Positions 1 to 8,589 of a stretch of DNA of 64,000 bases are shown piece by piece; position 1 is the stretch's first letter, and the number at the start of each line of letters is the position of its first letter. The stretch comes from Gammaproteobacteria bacterium. Its GTDB lineage: Bacteria > Pseudomonadota > Gammaproteobacteria > Steroidobacterales > XN24. The notes beneath the pieces are model-generated. The model had not been told where the DNA came from. It did no database searches and saw nothing but the letters and a program-made list of their open reading frames with translations. The translations under genes were made by a program, and so were the position numbers. The stretch is from positions 1 through 64,000 of the forward strand of contig JARFQW010000064.1 of NCBI GenBank assembly GCA_029287575.1, written 5' to 3'.

Positions 1-1250
1 GCTGGGATCTGTTCCAGATGCCGGCCGGCCCCGTGCCGATCGTGCTGGGTGCCGAGTACCGGGATGAGGACTTCCGCCAGAACTACGACGCCCAGTCGAA
101 CGCCGGCAGCGTCGCGGGTTCCTCCGGTGGTCAGGACAACAGCGGCGCCCGCGTCGTGAAGTCCATCTTCACCGAGATGAACATCCCGATCTTCAGCATG
201 CTGGATGCCACCGTCGCGCTTCGTTACGACGATTACAACGACTTCGGCACGACCCTCACGCCGCAGGCCAAGCTGGCCTTCCGGCCGCTGGACAGCCTGC
301 TGCTCCGGGCCAGCTACGGCGAAGGCTTCCGGGCCCCGTCCATGACCCAGCTCTACAGCGGCCAGTCCCAGAGCTTCGACGGCGCCGTCGACACCTACCG
401 CTGCTCGCTGGATCCGGCGGACACCGATGGTGATGGCGCCCCGAACGTCGATCCCGGCACGCTGCCCCCGGGCAACCCCTGCCGCCTGACGCAGTACCAG
501 AACCTGACCGGCGGCAACCCCAAGCTGGACGCCGAAACCAGCACCCAGTGGGGCGCCGGTGTGGTCTGGAACCCGCTGGACGATCTGACCGTCGCGCTGG
601 ACTACTACAACATCGAGCTGGAAGACGAAATCGGCGTTGCGCCGCTGCAGTCCCTGTTCGACCAGGAGTTCCGCGCACGCCAGGCGGGCCAGACAGGCAA
701 CACCGTCGGTGCCGTTACGCGTATTCCCGGCAACCAGTTCGTCGATTTCGTGGCCAACAACAACACGAACATCGCGAAGACGGAGACCGACGGCCTCGAG
801 CTCGACGCCTCCTACCTGTTCTCTGCCGGTGCCGCGGGCGACTTCCGCACCCAGCTGCTCTGGACCCATGTCCTGGAGTATGAGCGTGACAACGGCGACG
901 GCCTCGGCAAGCGCCGTCTCGAAGGCACGTTCGACCCAGAGAACCGGGCCAGCTTCAACCTGGGCTGGAGCCTCGGCGACTTCAGCGCCAACGCGACCTG
1001 GAACTACATGGACGAGGCCGAGAACGCCGACGACGATTCTCCGGTTTACGCCAAGGTGGACGACTACTCCACGGTGGATCTCAGCTTCGGCTATGCCACC
1101 CCCTGGAACGGTCAGATCACCGTCGGTGCCCGGAACATCTTCGACGAAGATCCGCCGACCTCCACGAACATCGGCAGCCCGTTCTACACGAACTACCTGC
1201 ATGATGTTTACGGTCGTGTACCGTATGTCCGCTACGAACAGGACCTCTAA
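1..1250 (+). CDS. TonB-dependent outer-membrane receptor, C-terminal part (5' end outside window)
   Basis: The reading frame is open from base 3, so the gene begins upstream; 415 residues are visible. They form the C-terminal half of a TonB-dependent receptor beta-barrel. The entry motif (LFQMPAGPVPIVLGAEYR) is the strand that typically follows the plug in this family. Further marks are RASYGEGFRAPSMTQLYSG, an NPKLDAETSTQWGAGV segment, and the late-barrel GARNIFDEDPPTS motif. The role is energy-coupled uptake of a large ligand across the outer membrane; the ligand cannot be read from the sequence. The protein ends YVRYEQDL, without the terminal aromatic residue most barrels carry. A strong terminator follows. 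A TPR/oxygenase/sulfotransferase gene lies 228 nt downstream on the same strand, a neighbourhood that suggests but does not prove a functional link. Confidence 0.93.
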   Translation, partial: WDLFQMPAGPVPIVLGAEYRDEDFRQNYDAQSNAGSVAGSSGGQDNSGARVVKSIFTEMNIPIFSMLDATVALRYDDYNDFGTTLTPQAKLAFRPLDSLLLRASYGEGFRAPSMTQLYSGQSQSFDGAVDTYRCSLDPADTDGDGAPNVDPGTLPPGNPCRLTQYQNLTGGNPKLDAETSTQWGAGVVWNPLDDLTVALDYYNIELEDEIGVAPLQSLFDQEFRARQAGQTGNTVGAVTRIPGNQFVDFVANNNTNIAKTETDGLELDASYLFSAGAAGDFRTQLLWTHVLEYERDNGDGLGKRRLEGTFDPENRASFNLGWSLGDFSANATWNYMDEAENADDDSPVYAKVDDYSTVDLSFGYATPWNGQITVGARNIFDEDPPTSTNIGSPFYTNYLHDVYGRVPYVRYEQDL

Positions 1251-1290
1251 GAATCCTGACGTACGGCAGGTCAGGGATGACCATGGGGAG

Positions 1291-1318
1291 GGCCCGCTTC
1301 GGCGGGCGCTTTCTTTTT
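1291..1318 (+). terminator. Rho-independent terminator after the TonB-dependent receptor gene
   Basis: A perfect 6-bp GC stem (GCCCGC / GCGGGC, 1292-1297 and 1302-1307) closes a TTCG tetraloop and is followed by GCTTTCTTTTT. It lies about 40 nt after the receptor stop codon and separates the receptor from the TPR/oxygenase/sulfotransferase gene. The rest of the 1251-1478 gap shows nothing else I can identify. Confidence 0.85.
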
Positions 1319-1478
1319 GGGTCGCCGGAACCGCTGGCCGGCGCAAGCGCCTGGCGCCCCCGCCGGGCCGGACCCCCCGGAAACTGAGGGTTTCCTTCCA
1401 GAAGGCCACGCCGGGCGGGCCCGGGCTTGATATCATCCGCCGATAGCCCGGAACGGGCGAGTCACCCCAAGTCCTCCG

Positions 1479-4418
1479 ATGACCCCACCCAGTGGCGCAG
1501 GCCCCGGCGCCAGCCCAAGCGAGCTTCTGCAAACCGGCATCGGCCATCATCAGGCCGGACGGCTGGTCGAGGCCGAGCGCGTTTACCGGCGCATTCTCCA
1601 GACGGCCCCGGGCCACCCGGATGCGCTCCATCTGCTGGGTTTGATCGCTCATCAGGCGGGCCAGACCGACGCGGCCCTGCATCTCATAGGCGACGCGATC
1701 GCGCGAAACCCCGGTGCTTCGGGATACCACGCGAACCTGGCCATGATCCTCGAAACCGCGGGCCGGGCCGAGGACGCCGCGAGCGCGGCCCGTCGCGCTC
1801 TGGAACTCGCTCCCGCGCATGCCGGCGCCATGGCCACCCTGGCGAACAGCCTGCGGGCCATGGACCGGCACGGTGAGGCGATCAGCTGGTACGAGCAGGC
1901 CGCCCGCGCCGCGCCCGGCGATCCCGCGGTCTGGTCGAATCTCGGGTCCACCCTGGACATCCTGGGCCGGCACGACGAAGCAGTGGAGGCGTTCACCCGC
2001 GCGGTCGCGCTGGCTCCGGGTCAGGCGGGTCTCCAGTCGAACCTGGGCAGCGCGCTGAAATCCGCCGGCCGGCTTGCCGAGAGCATCGCCGCCCACCGGG
2101 AGAGCATCCGCGTCGATCCGGGATTCGCCGCCGGCCACACGAACCTCGCCACGGCTCTGCTGGAAGCGGGGACTCCCGACGAGGTCCCCCAGGTCCTGGA
2201 GCGGGTCTTGGCGCTCAGGCCGGGCGACCGCAAGGCGCTGGCATTATCGGCGATCGCGGCGGGCGCCCGGGGAGACGTCGCGCAACGGGACCGGCTGCTG
2301 GATTTCGAGGGCCTGATGGCCGACCGGCAGTGGGATGCGCCCGCGGGCTACACCAGCATGGAGGCCTTCAACGACGCGCTGGCCCATGAGGTGCTCGCCC
2401 ACACGACGCTGACCTGGGAGCCGGCTTCGAAGTCGACGCGCCGGGGCAGTCAGACCCGTGAGCTGTCCGGCACCGCGGGCGGCGCGGTGGCCACCCTGGA
2501 ATCCATGGTCTCCGAAGCACTGGCAACGTACCTGGCAAACGTCCCGCCGGACGCCGACCATCCCTACCTGTCGACGGCCCCGGATGACTGGACCCTCACC
2601 TTGTGGGCGACCGTCCTGGAAGAAGGCGGTCACCAGGCCCCGCATATTCATCCCACCGGCTGGCTCAGCGGCGTGTATTACGTCCAGGTACCCGCCGCGG
2701 CGCCGGGCAGCGAGCCCGAAGCCGGCTGGATCGAGTTCGGAAGACCGCCCGCGGTCATGGAACCGCTCGGCGGGTTTCCGTTGCGCTTGTTTGAGCCGAC
2801 CGAGGGCCGCATGCTGCTGTTCCCCTCCTACTTCTATCATCGCACTCTGCCCTTCTCCGGCGCCGGACAACGCATCAGCATTGCGTTCGATCTCATGCCC
2901 GCCAGCGAACCGGCGGCTGTCGCTGCGGGTGTCGCTGCGGCCACGCTCACCGGCCAGGAAGCCGCCAGCGAGCTGGCCCGGGCCGAGCAGCTGCTTCGCG
3001 ACGGCGACCTCGAATCCGCGGAGCAGGTCCTGGCCCGGCTGCCCGGGGACCTGGAGCCCGCCGGGCGGGTCCACCAGCTCCGCGGCCTGGCGGCCCACCG
3101 CCGCGGCCGTCTCGACGACGCGGCAGATCACATGCGCCGGGCGGCGCAGCTGGCAACGCACAATCCGCAGTTCCAGCGGGACCTGGGCGTCCTGCTGCAC
3201 AAGGCCGGTCGGCTCGAAGAAGCCGCCGAGGCGTTCGAATCGGCGGCCGGCCTCGAAGGCGACGGCATCGCGTCCCTGCTGCAACTGGCCAACGTGTACA
3301 GCGACCTGGGGAACGAGACAGCCGCCCGGGATGCCTACAGCCGGGCGCTGGCCAAAAACCCCGCCAGCGGCACCGCCCATTACGGCCTGGCGCTCCTGAA
3401 ACGCTTCGAACCCGACGATCCGCAGATTGCCCAGATCCGCCATGCGCTGACTGACGCCGGCGATACCAACGACACCGCCTCCCTCTGGTATGCCCTGGGG
3501 CGAGCACTCGACCAGACCGGGCAGACCGATGCAGCGTTTGCGGCGTTCGAGCAGGCCAATCGCATCAAGCGAACGCTGACCGACTTTTCCATCGAGGCGG
3601 AGCGCTCCAATACGCGCCGGATCATCGACAGCTTCCCGGCACCGCTGTTCGGACGGCCGGAGCTGCCCGGTTTCCGCTCCGACCTCCCGGTGTTCGTCGT
3701 CGGCATGCCGCGATCCGGAACCACCCTGGTCGAGCAGATTCTCGACAGCCACCCCCAGGTCCACGGCGCCGGTGAGCTGAACGATCTCTGGCGGACGGTG
3801 GCCGGGGTCACCCGTTCGCTGCCCCCGGGCCAGTCGCTTCCGGAGGCCGTCAGCCTGGTCCCGGACGCCGCCTGGCGCTCGCTGGGAGAACAGCTCGTGG
3901 AACGCATGAGCGGGTATGCGCCCCAGGCCCTGCGCGTCGTCGACAAGCTGCCCTTCAACTACACCCTGCTGGGCGTCATCCGGCTCATGCTGCCGGACGC
4001 CCGGATTGTCTACTGCCGCCGCGACCCCCTGGACACCTGCCTGTCCTCTTACATGACCTCGTTCGGCAATGACCGGGGATTTACCTGCGATCTCGCCGAG
4101 CTGGGCGAGACCTGGCGCCTGCACGCCGAGCTCATGGATCACTGGTCCCGGGTTTTGCCCGGCGGAGTGTTTACCATGGTTTACGAAGACCTGGTAACAG
4201 ATCTTGAGGGCCAGTCACGCCGCCTCGTGGACGCCCTTGGGCTGGAGTGGTCCGATAGCTGTCTCGATTTCCACCGCAACACCCGACCGGTCGTGACCGC
4301 GAGCATGACCCAGGTCCGACGGCCTGTTTACACTAGCTCCATCGGCCGCTGGCGGCGTTTTCAGGACCATCTCGGGCCCTTGATCACCGCCCTCGGCGAT
4401 CGGGCCAGCCAAGCATAG
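1479..4418 (+). CDS. TPR - 2OG-Fe(II) oxygenase - TPR - sulfotransferase fusion protein
   Basis: A 979-residue cytoplasmic-looking protein without signal peptide. Residues about 12-270 are TPR repeats. Residues about 285-475 match the putative 2OG-Fe(II) oxygenase family with an HxH pair (H389/H391 in HIHPTGWLSGVYYV), a distal His (H454, YFYHRTLPF) and a 2OG-binding Arg (R465). A second TPR block spans about 495-700. Residues 735-975 are a sulfotransferase: 5'-phosphosulfate loop GMPRSGTTLVEQ (742-753), 3'-phosphate motif CRRDPLDTCLSSY (846-858) and the usual QVRRPVYTSSIGRWRRF tail. Such enzymes use PAPS to sulfate a hydroxyl or tyrosine. Having a hydroxylating fold in the same chain suggests sequential or paired modification, which is inference. 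A stand-alone oxygenase of the same type starts 8 nt downstream. The ATG at 1479 is chosen because the TPR block starts right after it; its ribosome site is weak. Confidence 0.9.
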   Translation: MTPPSGAGPGASPSELLQTGIGHHQAGRLVEAERVYRRILQTAPGHPDALHLLGLIAHQAGQTDAALHLIGDAIARNPGASGYHANLAMILETAGRAEDAASAARRALELAPAHAGAMATLANSLRAMDRHGEAISWYEQAARAAPGDPAVWSNLGSTLDILGRHDEAVEAFTRAVALAPGQAGLQSNLGSALKSAGRLAESIAAHRESIRVDPGFAAGHTNLATALLEAGTPDEVPQVLERVLALRPGDRKALALSAIAAGARGDVAQRDRLLDFEGLMADRQWDAPAGYTSMEAFNDALAHEVLAHTTLTWEPASKSTRRGSQTRELSGTAGGAVATLESMVSEALATYLANVPPDADHPYLSTAPDDWTLTLWATVLEEGGHQAPHIHPTGWLSGVYYVQVPAAAPGSEPEAGWIEFGRPPAVMEPLGGFPLRLFEPTEGRMLLFPSYFYHRTLPFSGAGQRISIAFDLMPASEPAAVAAGVAAATLTGQEAASELARAEQLLRDGDLESAEQVLARLPGDLEPAGRVHQLRGLAAHRRGRLDDAADHMRRAAQLATHNPQFQRDLGVLLHKAGRLEEAAEAFESAAGLEGDGIASLLQLANVYSDLGNETAARDAYSRALAKNPASGTAHYGLALLKRFEPDDPQIAQIRHALTDAGDTNDTASLWYALGRALDQTGQTDAAFAAFEQANRIKRTLTDFSIEAERSNTRRIIDSFPAPLFGRPELPGFRSDLPVFVVGMPRSGTTLVEQILDSHPQVHGAGELNDLWRTVAGVTRSLPPGQSLPEAVSLVPDAAWRSLGEQLVERMSGYAPQALRVVDKLPFNYTLLGVIRLMLPDARIVYCRRDPLDTCLSSYMTSFGNDRGFTCDLAELGETWRLHAELMDHWSRVLPGGVFTMVYEDLVTDLEGQSRRLVDALGLEWSDSCLDFHRNTRPVVTASMTQVRRPVYTSSIGRWRRFQDHLGPLITALGDRASQA

Positions 4419-4426
4419 GGAAAACC

Positions 4427-5077
4427 ATGGAGATAAAGCCCCTGTTCGCCATGCCCCTGGCCGTCGAGCAGATCCCCGAGCACGAGGCCCTGTGCGCCGA
4501 ACTGGCGCCACTGTTCCTCGACAAGGAAGCCGCCGGCGACCGCTGGCGGAACGAGACCCGGAGGGAGACCCAAAAGGGCGCGTTGTTCGAGAGCCGCTTC
4601 GACCTGTTCGATTGGGAGGATCCGCCGGTACGCCGCGTCGCCGGTTTTTGCCACGCGGCCGTCGCACGCCTGGTCACGTCCCTCTCCGACTACGACGCCG
4701 GGGAGCGGACCCGCCTGAGCTTTGATTACCACGCCTGGTTTCACGTCACCCGCACCGGCGGCTACCAGGGCCTGCACCACCACCAGAACGCCAGCTGGTC
4801 GGGGATTTTCTGCGTCGACCCGGGGGACGATCTGCCCGACCGTCCCGACAGCGGGCTGGTACGCTTTCATGATCCGCGCTGGTGCAGCGCCCATTACATG
4901 GACGCGGGCAACCGGCGGCTGAATGCCCCGTTCCATCATGGCGGATATGACGTTCGCCACCGGGCGGGCCAGCTCGTGGTCTTCCCCTCCTACGTCATGC
5001 ACGAAATCTTTCCCTACGTCGGCGAACGACCGCGAATTGTGGTCGCCTTCAACTGCTGGGTGCGCATGAAACCATGA
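4427..5077 (+). CDS. Stand-alone putative 2OG-Fe(II) oxygenase
   Basis: A 216-residue protein of the same putative 2OG-Fe(II) oxygenase family as the domain fused in the upstream gene. The iron-ligand region GLHHHQNASWSGIFCV (H117 and H119) aligns with HIHPTGWLSGVYYV of the fusion protein, with the same eight-residue spacing from the first His to the Ser-Gly. The distal His is H192 (YVMHEIFPYVGERPRIVVAFN) and the likely 2OG-binding Arg is R203. The expected chemistry is hydroxylation of a protein or small-molecule substrate in the cytoplasm, using Fe(II), O2 and 2-oxoglutarate. There is no signal peptide. The gene lies 8 nt after the fusion gene, and its stop overlaps the next start by 4 nt (ATGA), so the three genes form one transcription unit. 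The substrate is unknown. Confidence 0.85.
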   Translation: MEIKPLFAMPLAVEQIPEHEALCAELAPLFLDKEAAGDRWRNETRRETQKGALFESRFDLFDWEDPPVRRVAGFCHAAVARLVTSLSDYDAGERTRLSFDYHAWFHVTRTGGYQGLHHHQNASWSGIFCVDPGDDLPDRPDSGLVRFHDPRWCSAHYMDAGNRRLNAPFHHGGYDVRHRAGQLVVFPSYVMHEIFPYVGERPRIVVAFNCWVRMKP

Positions 5078-6678
5078 CCAACCCGCTCGCCATCCTGCAG
5101 GCGCTGGCCATGGAGAGCCGGTCCAATCCCGCAGCCGCCCTGGCTCGCTGCGAAGCCATGCTGGCCCGGTCGCCACAGCTCGTGCCGATTCTCTGCCTGG
5201 CCGGCCGGCTGCATCGGGAACTGGGTAATCTGCCCCGGTCCCGAGAGCGTCTCGAACAGGCCCTGGCCCTTGCCCCGCAGACCCCGGCAGCCCTGCTGGA
5301 ACTCGGCATGGTGGAACTGGCTTCCGGACGACCGTCCCGGGCGGCGGAGTATTTCGAGCGTCACACCGCGGAGAATCCGGACCGGGCCCAGGGCTGGTAT
5401 CAGCTGGGTGTCGCAAGGGAAATGGGCGGCGCCTGGCCGGAGGCAGCCGACGCCTACCGGAAGGCCATCGGCCACGGTATCAGCGACCCTCGAGACGTGC
5501 GTCTTCGTCTGGCGGGCGTGCTCGCCCGTGCCGGGCGTCCGGCGGAGGCAGCCGACGAATTCCGCCAGGTGCTGGCCGACGCGCCCGAGGACGTGGGCGC
5601 GCACATGGGCCTGGGAATGGTGGCTGCGGCCCTGGGCGACCGGAAGGCCGCCGAGGCCGCCTTCCGGGCCGCGCTGGTCCTCGATCCGGACCTGGCACTG
5701 GCCCGGCAGCAGCTGATCCATCTCAAGACGGTGGACAGCCCGGATGACCCGGACCTCGCGGGTCTCGAGGCCCTCGCCGGTCGGGAGGATCTGCCCCCGG
5801 AGTCCCGCGAACACGCCGGCTACGGCCTGGCAAAGGCATACCTGGACCTGGACCGCCCCGGCGAGGCCTTCGCCGCCGCGGCGCGGGCCAACGCGGACCG
5901 GGAGGCCCGCGTGGGGCTGTTCGATATCCCGGCCTGGCGGCGCCGCGTGGCGGACATTCGCGTTTCGGAATCGGAAGACCCGGCGCGGGGCTCACCCCGA
6001 GGCGGTCCGGCGCCGGTTTTCCTGCTCACCGCGCCGCGCGCCGGGGCCACACTGCTGGAACAGATGCTGACCTCGCTGCCCGGACTCGAATCCCGGGGCG
6101 AGGACCCGGTAATCGAGCAGATTCTGGCGACCCACGCCCCGGACTGGCCCCACGTCCCGCCGACCGATGCCGCCCTGGACGCCATGCGGGACGCCTATGC
6201 GGCCGGCGGCCTCGATTCGGTGAACAAGCTGCCGGGCAACATCCGCCTTGCCGGCATCCTAAGGCGACTGTTTCCCGAGGCCCGGTTTGTGCGCGTGACC
6301 CGGGACATCCGTGACACCGGCCTGTCCATGTTCCTTCGGGATTTCCCCGACGCCGCCCGTTTCACGACCGACCTGGAATCCATTCGCGCCTATCTGGAGG
6401 GCGTCGAGGCACTCGCCGACCGCTGGGACGAACTGTTCGGGCAGGCAATTCACAAGGTGGCGTACGAGTCCCTGGTCGCAGAACCGGAGACCACGCTTAA
6501 GGGCATTCTCGAGTTTCTGGGCCGGCCCTGGGATCCGGCCTGCCTGGAACCCGCCGGCAATACGGGGCCGGTGAGCACCCTGAGCCATGCCGAGGTGCGC
6601 CGGCCGGTGCATACCGGCGCCGTCGGCCGCTGGCGGCGCTTCGAGACGCTCCTCGGCCCCCTGACAGATCCGGACTAG
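5074..6678 (+). CDS. TPR-sulfotransferase with altered phosphosulfate loop
   Basis: A 534-residue protein. TPR repeats fill about residues 15-280 and a sulfotransferase domain about 312-530. The 5'-phosphosulfate loop reads TAPRAGATLLEQ (319-330) instead of the common GMPRSGTTLLEQ: the Ser and the first Thr are both Ala. The 3'-phosphate region VTRDIRDTGLSMFLRDF (408-424) and the closing AEVRRPVHTGAVGRWRRFE motif are kept. Start and upstream stop share ATGA, which implies translational coupling to the oxygenase gene. The loop changes may lower PAPS binding or change specificity; the fold is clear but activity is not. The gene converges on the minus-strand sulfotransferase operon with only 13 nt between stop codons and no visible terminator. 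Confidence 0.88.
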   Translation: MTNPLAILQALAMESRSNPAAALARCEAMLARSPQLVPILCLAGRLHRELGNLPRSRERLEQALALAPQTPAALLELGMVELASGRPSRAAEYFERHTAENPDRAQGWYQLGVAREMGGAWPEAADAYRKAIGHGISDPRDVRLRLAGVLARAGRPAEAADEFRQVLADAPEDVGAHMGLGMVAAALGDRKAAEAAFRAALVLDPDLALARQQLIHLKTVDSPDDPDLAGLEALAGREDLPPESREHAGYGLAKAYLDLDRPGEAFAAAARANADREARVGLFDIPAWRRRVADIRVSESEDPARGSPRGGPAPVFLLTAPRAGATLLEQMLTSLPGLESRGEDPVIEQILATHAPDWPHVPPTDAALDAMRDAYAAGGLDSVNKLPGNIRLAGILRRLFPEARFVRVTRDIRDTGLSMFLRDFPDAARFTTDLESIRAYLEGVEALADRWDELFGQAIHKVAYESLVAEPETTLKGILEFLGRPWDPACLEPAGNTGPVSTLSHAEVRRPVHTGAVGRWRRFETLLGPLTDPD

Positions 6679-6691
6679 GCTGCGCCGGGAC

Positions 6692-8575
6692 TTACAGCGT
6701 CAGGATATCCGCGGGCAGCCAGGGCTCGTAGTTCCGCCAGCGATCGATGGACGACGTGTACACGGACTGTCGGACCTGGGCATGGCTGGCCGTGTGCGCG
6801 GTGCGCGCCAGAAGGTGAAATTGCAGACACCCGGGGTGCCACTGAAGGCCGAGAAATTCCAGAAGCGCCCCGAGTTCTGACCGCGGGTCGGTCACCATAG
6901 CCTCGTAGGACACGGTGTGAGTTTCCAGCCCCGGGGCCTCCAGCCACCGGTCCGCAAGCGCCCGATAGCGGGCCAGCGCTTCGGCCAGCCAGTCCCAGCG
7001 GCAGGCAAACGCCAGCGCCGGATCCATGAAATCGGTGAAATAGCAGGACAGGGCCGTGTCCCGGGGATCCCGACGGCAGAGCACAACCCGCGCCCGGGGC
7101 AGCAGACGGGCAGCCAGGGGCAGGTGCAATACATTCAGAGGCATCTTGTCCGTGAACACCTTGCCGCCGGGTACCGGTTCACGACGATAGACGCGCGCGA
7201 GCCGGCCGGCCTCATCTGCCGTCAGCGGTCCGGCCCGGTTTTCGAGCTCCATTGCGATTCGACCAAGCTCGGCGCGTTCGCCGCCCGCGATCACCCGCGG
7301 GTGCGCCGCCAGCATCTGTTCCACGAGCGTCGTTCCGGAACGGGGCATGCCGACAATGAGCGTGACGCCCTCCCCGGCGCCCGCCCCGGCCGGCGCCGCC
7401 GGCCGCTCCACGGCGACGTTTTTCGTGGGCTCGAATGCCGCTGGATTCCAGCGCGTGGGATTGAGGGCATTGCCGGCGCTGTAGGACGCGAAGGCCTCCT
7501 CGTAGCGGCCCAGCCGGTCGAGCACGTCACCCTTCGCGAATGCGAGCCGGCGCCGGATCGCCGGCTCCGCGCCAACCTTCCGATCCACGTTCTCCAGCAC
7601 GACAGCGGCCTCGTCGTTGCGGTGCAGACGGCCGAGCAGGCGTGCCCGCGCGATGGCCACGGGCCCCTCGTCGTCCGGGCAGCCGGGGCCCAGCAGGTCG
7701 AGGCCCTCCGGGTAACGGCCCGTCCACTCCATCAGCTCTGCCAGTCCGGCCAGGGCGTTCGTGTGCCCGGGATTGATCGCGAGCGCGGAGGTAAAGCCGC
7801 GCTCGGCGGCCGCGACATCTCCACCCGCCTGGTCCAGGCCGGCGAGAAGCGCAATCACGTCCGGGTCGTCGGGACGGGCGGCCAGCAGCCCGCGCACTCG
7901 CGTGCGCGCCTCGTCCACCCGCCCGAGTTCCTGGAGCAAGCGCGCGTATCCGGTCACCGCCTGGCGATGTTCCGGGTGCCGCTCGAGGACTTCGCCGTAC
8001 CGGGTCATGGCCCCTTCGATGTCTCCCGCCATGGCGAGGGCAGCGGCAAGGTTTGCGGTGACCCCCGGGTGCCCCGGACGCAGGGCCAGGCTGCGCTCGA
8101 ATGCGCCGACCGCGCCAGCGGCCTCTCCCTCGGCATGCAGCAGCACGCCCCAGCGATTCCACAGCACCGGGTGGTCGGGAGACGCCTCGACCGCCACCCG
8201 GAGCGTGGCGCGGGCTTCCTCGGGCCGCCCGAGGCTCTCGTGGGCCCCCGCCGCCAGGAGCCGGGCCTCCGCGACCAGCGGCGGAGGCCAGGCCGCCGAA
8301 CCGCTCAGCAGATCCAGCACTTCGCCGTACCTGCCCTGCTCGCTCGCCACCCGCGCCAGAAGAAGACGTGCCGGGGGCCCGCCGGTGGCCTGAATCGGCC
8401 GCAGCACGGCCTCCGCCTCATCCAGCCGCCCGTCCTCGCCCAGGAGCTGGGCCAGCAGCAGCGCGGCGGGTACTGCCGCATCAGCCGAATTCAGGCACTC
8501 CCGGTAAAGCGTTTCCGCGGATTCCCGGTCGCCCTGGCGATGAGCCCGCCGGGCGGCCTTCAGGCGCAGATCCAT
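6692..8575 (-). CDS. TPR-sulfotransferase
   Basis: A 627-residue protein when started at the ATG at 8575. An open frame extends to 8758, but the extra 61 residues are low-complexity and lie inside the end of the upstream gene. The chosen start is 14 nt after that gene's stop, with a TGAGG-like ribosome site. TPR repeats cover about residues 10-375. The sulfotransferase domain at about 403-620 has a canonical loop GMPRSGTTLVEQ (409-420), TDKMPLNVLHL, CRRDPRDTALSCYFTDF (500-516) and SHAQVRQSVYTSSIDRWRNYE. This is the last gene of a minus-strand operon of four sulfotransferases preceded by a secreted TPR protein and an FG-GAP protein. The substrate is unknown; PAPS dependence follows from the family. 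Confidence 0.9.
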   Translation of the reverse strand: MDLRLKAARRAHRQGDRESAETLYRECLNSADAAVPAALLLAQLLGEDGRLDEAEAVLRPIQATGGPPARLLLARVASEQGRYGEVLDLLSGSAAWPPPLVAEARLLAAGAHESLGRPEEARATLRVAVEASPDHPVLWNRWGVLLHAEGEAAGAVGAFERSLALRPGHPGVTANLAAALAMAGDIEGAMTRYGEVLERHPEHRQAVTGYARLLQELGRVDEARTRVRGLLAARPDDPDVIALLAGLDQAGGDVAAAERGFTSALAINPGHTNALAGLAELMEWTGRYPEGLDLLGPGCPDDEGPVAIARARLLGRLHRNDEAAVVLENVDRKVGAEPAIRRRLAFAKGDVLDRLGRYEEAFASYSAGNALNPTRWNPAAFEPTKNVAVERPAAPAGAGAGEGVTLIVGMPRSGTTLVEQMLAAHPRVIAGGERAELGRIAMELENRAGPLTADEAGRLARVYRREPVPGGKVFTDKMPLNVLHLPLAARLLPRARVVLCRRDPRDTALSCYFTDFMDPALAFACRWDWLAEALARYRALADRWLEAPGLETHTVSYEAMVTDPRSELGALLEFLGLQWHPGCLQFHLLARTAHTASHAQVRQSVYTSSIDRWRNYEPWLPADILTL

Positions 8576-8589
8576 GGGCCCGGGCGGCC

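Noticed and set aside
2244-4142. A 632-residue minus-strand frame inside the fusion gene
   Set aside because: It is antisense to a protein with clear oxygenase and sulfotransferase motifs, so it is a shadow.
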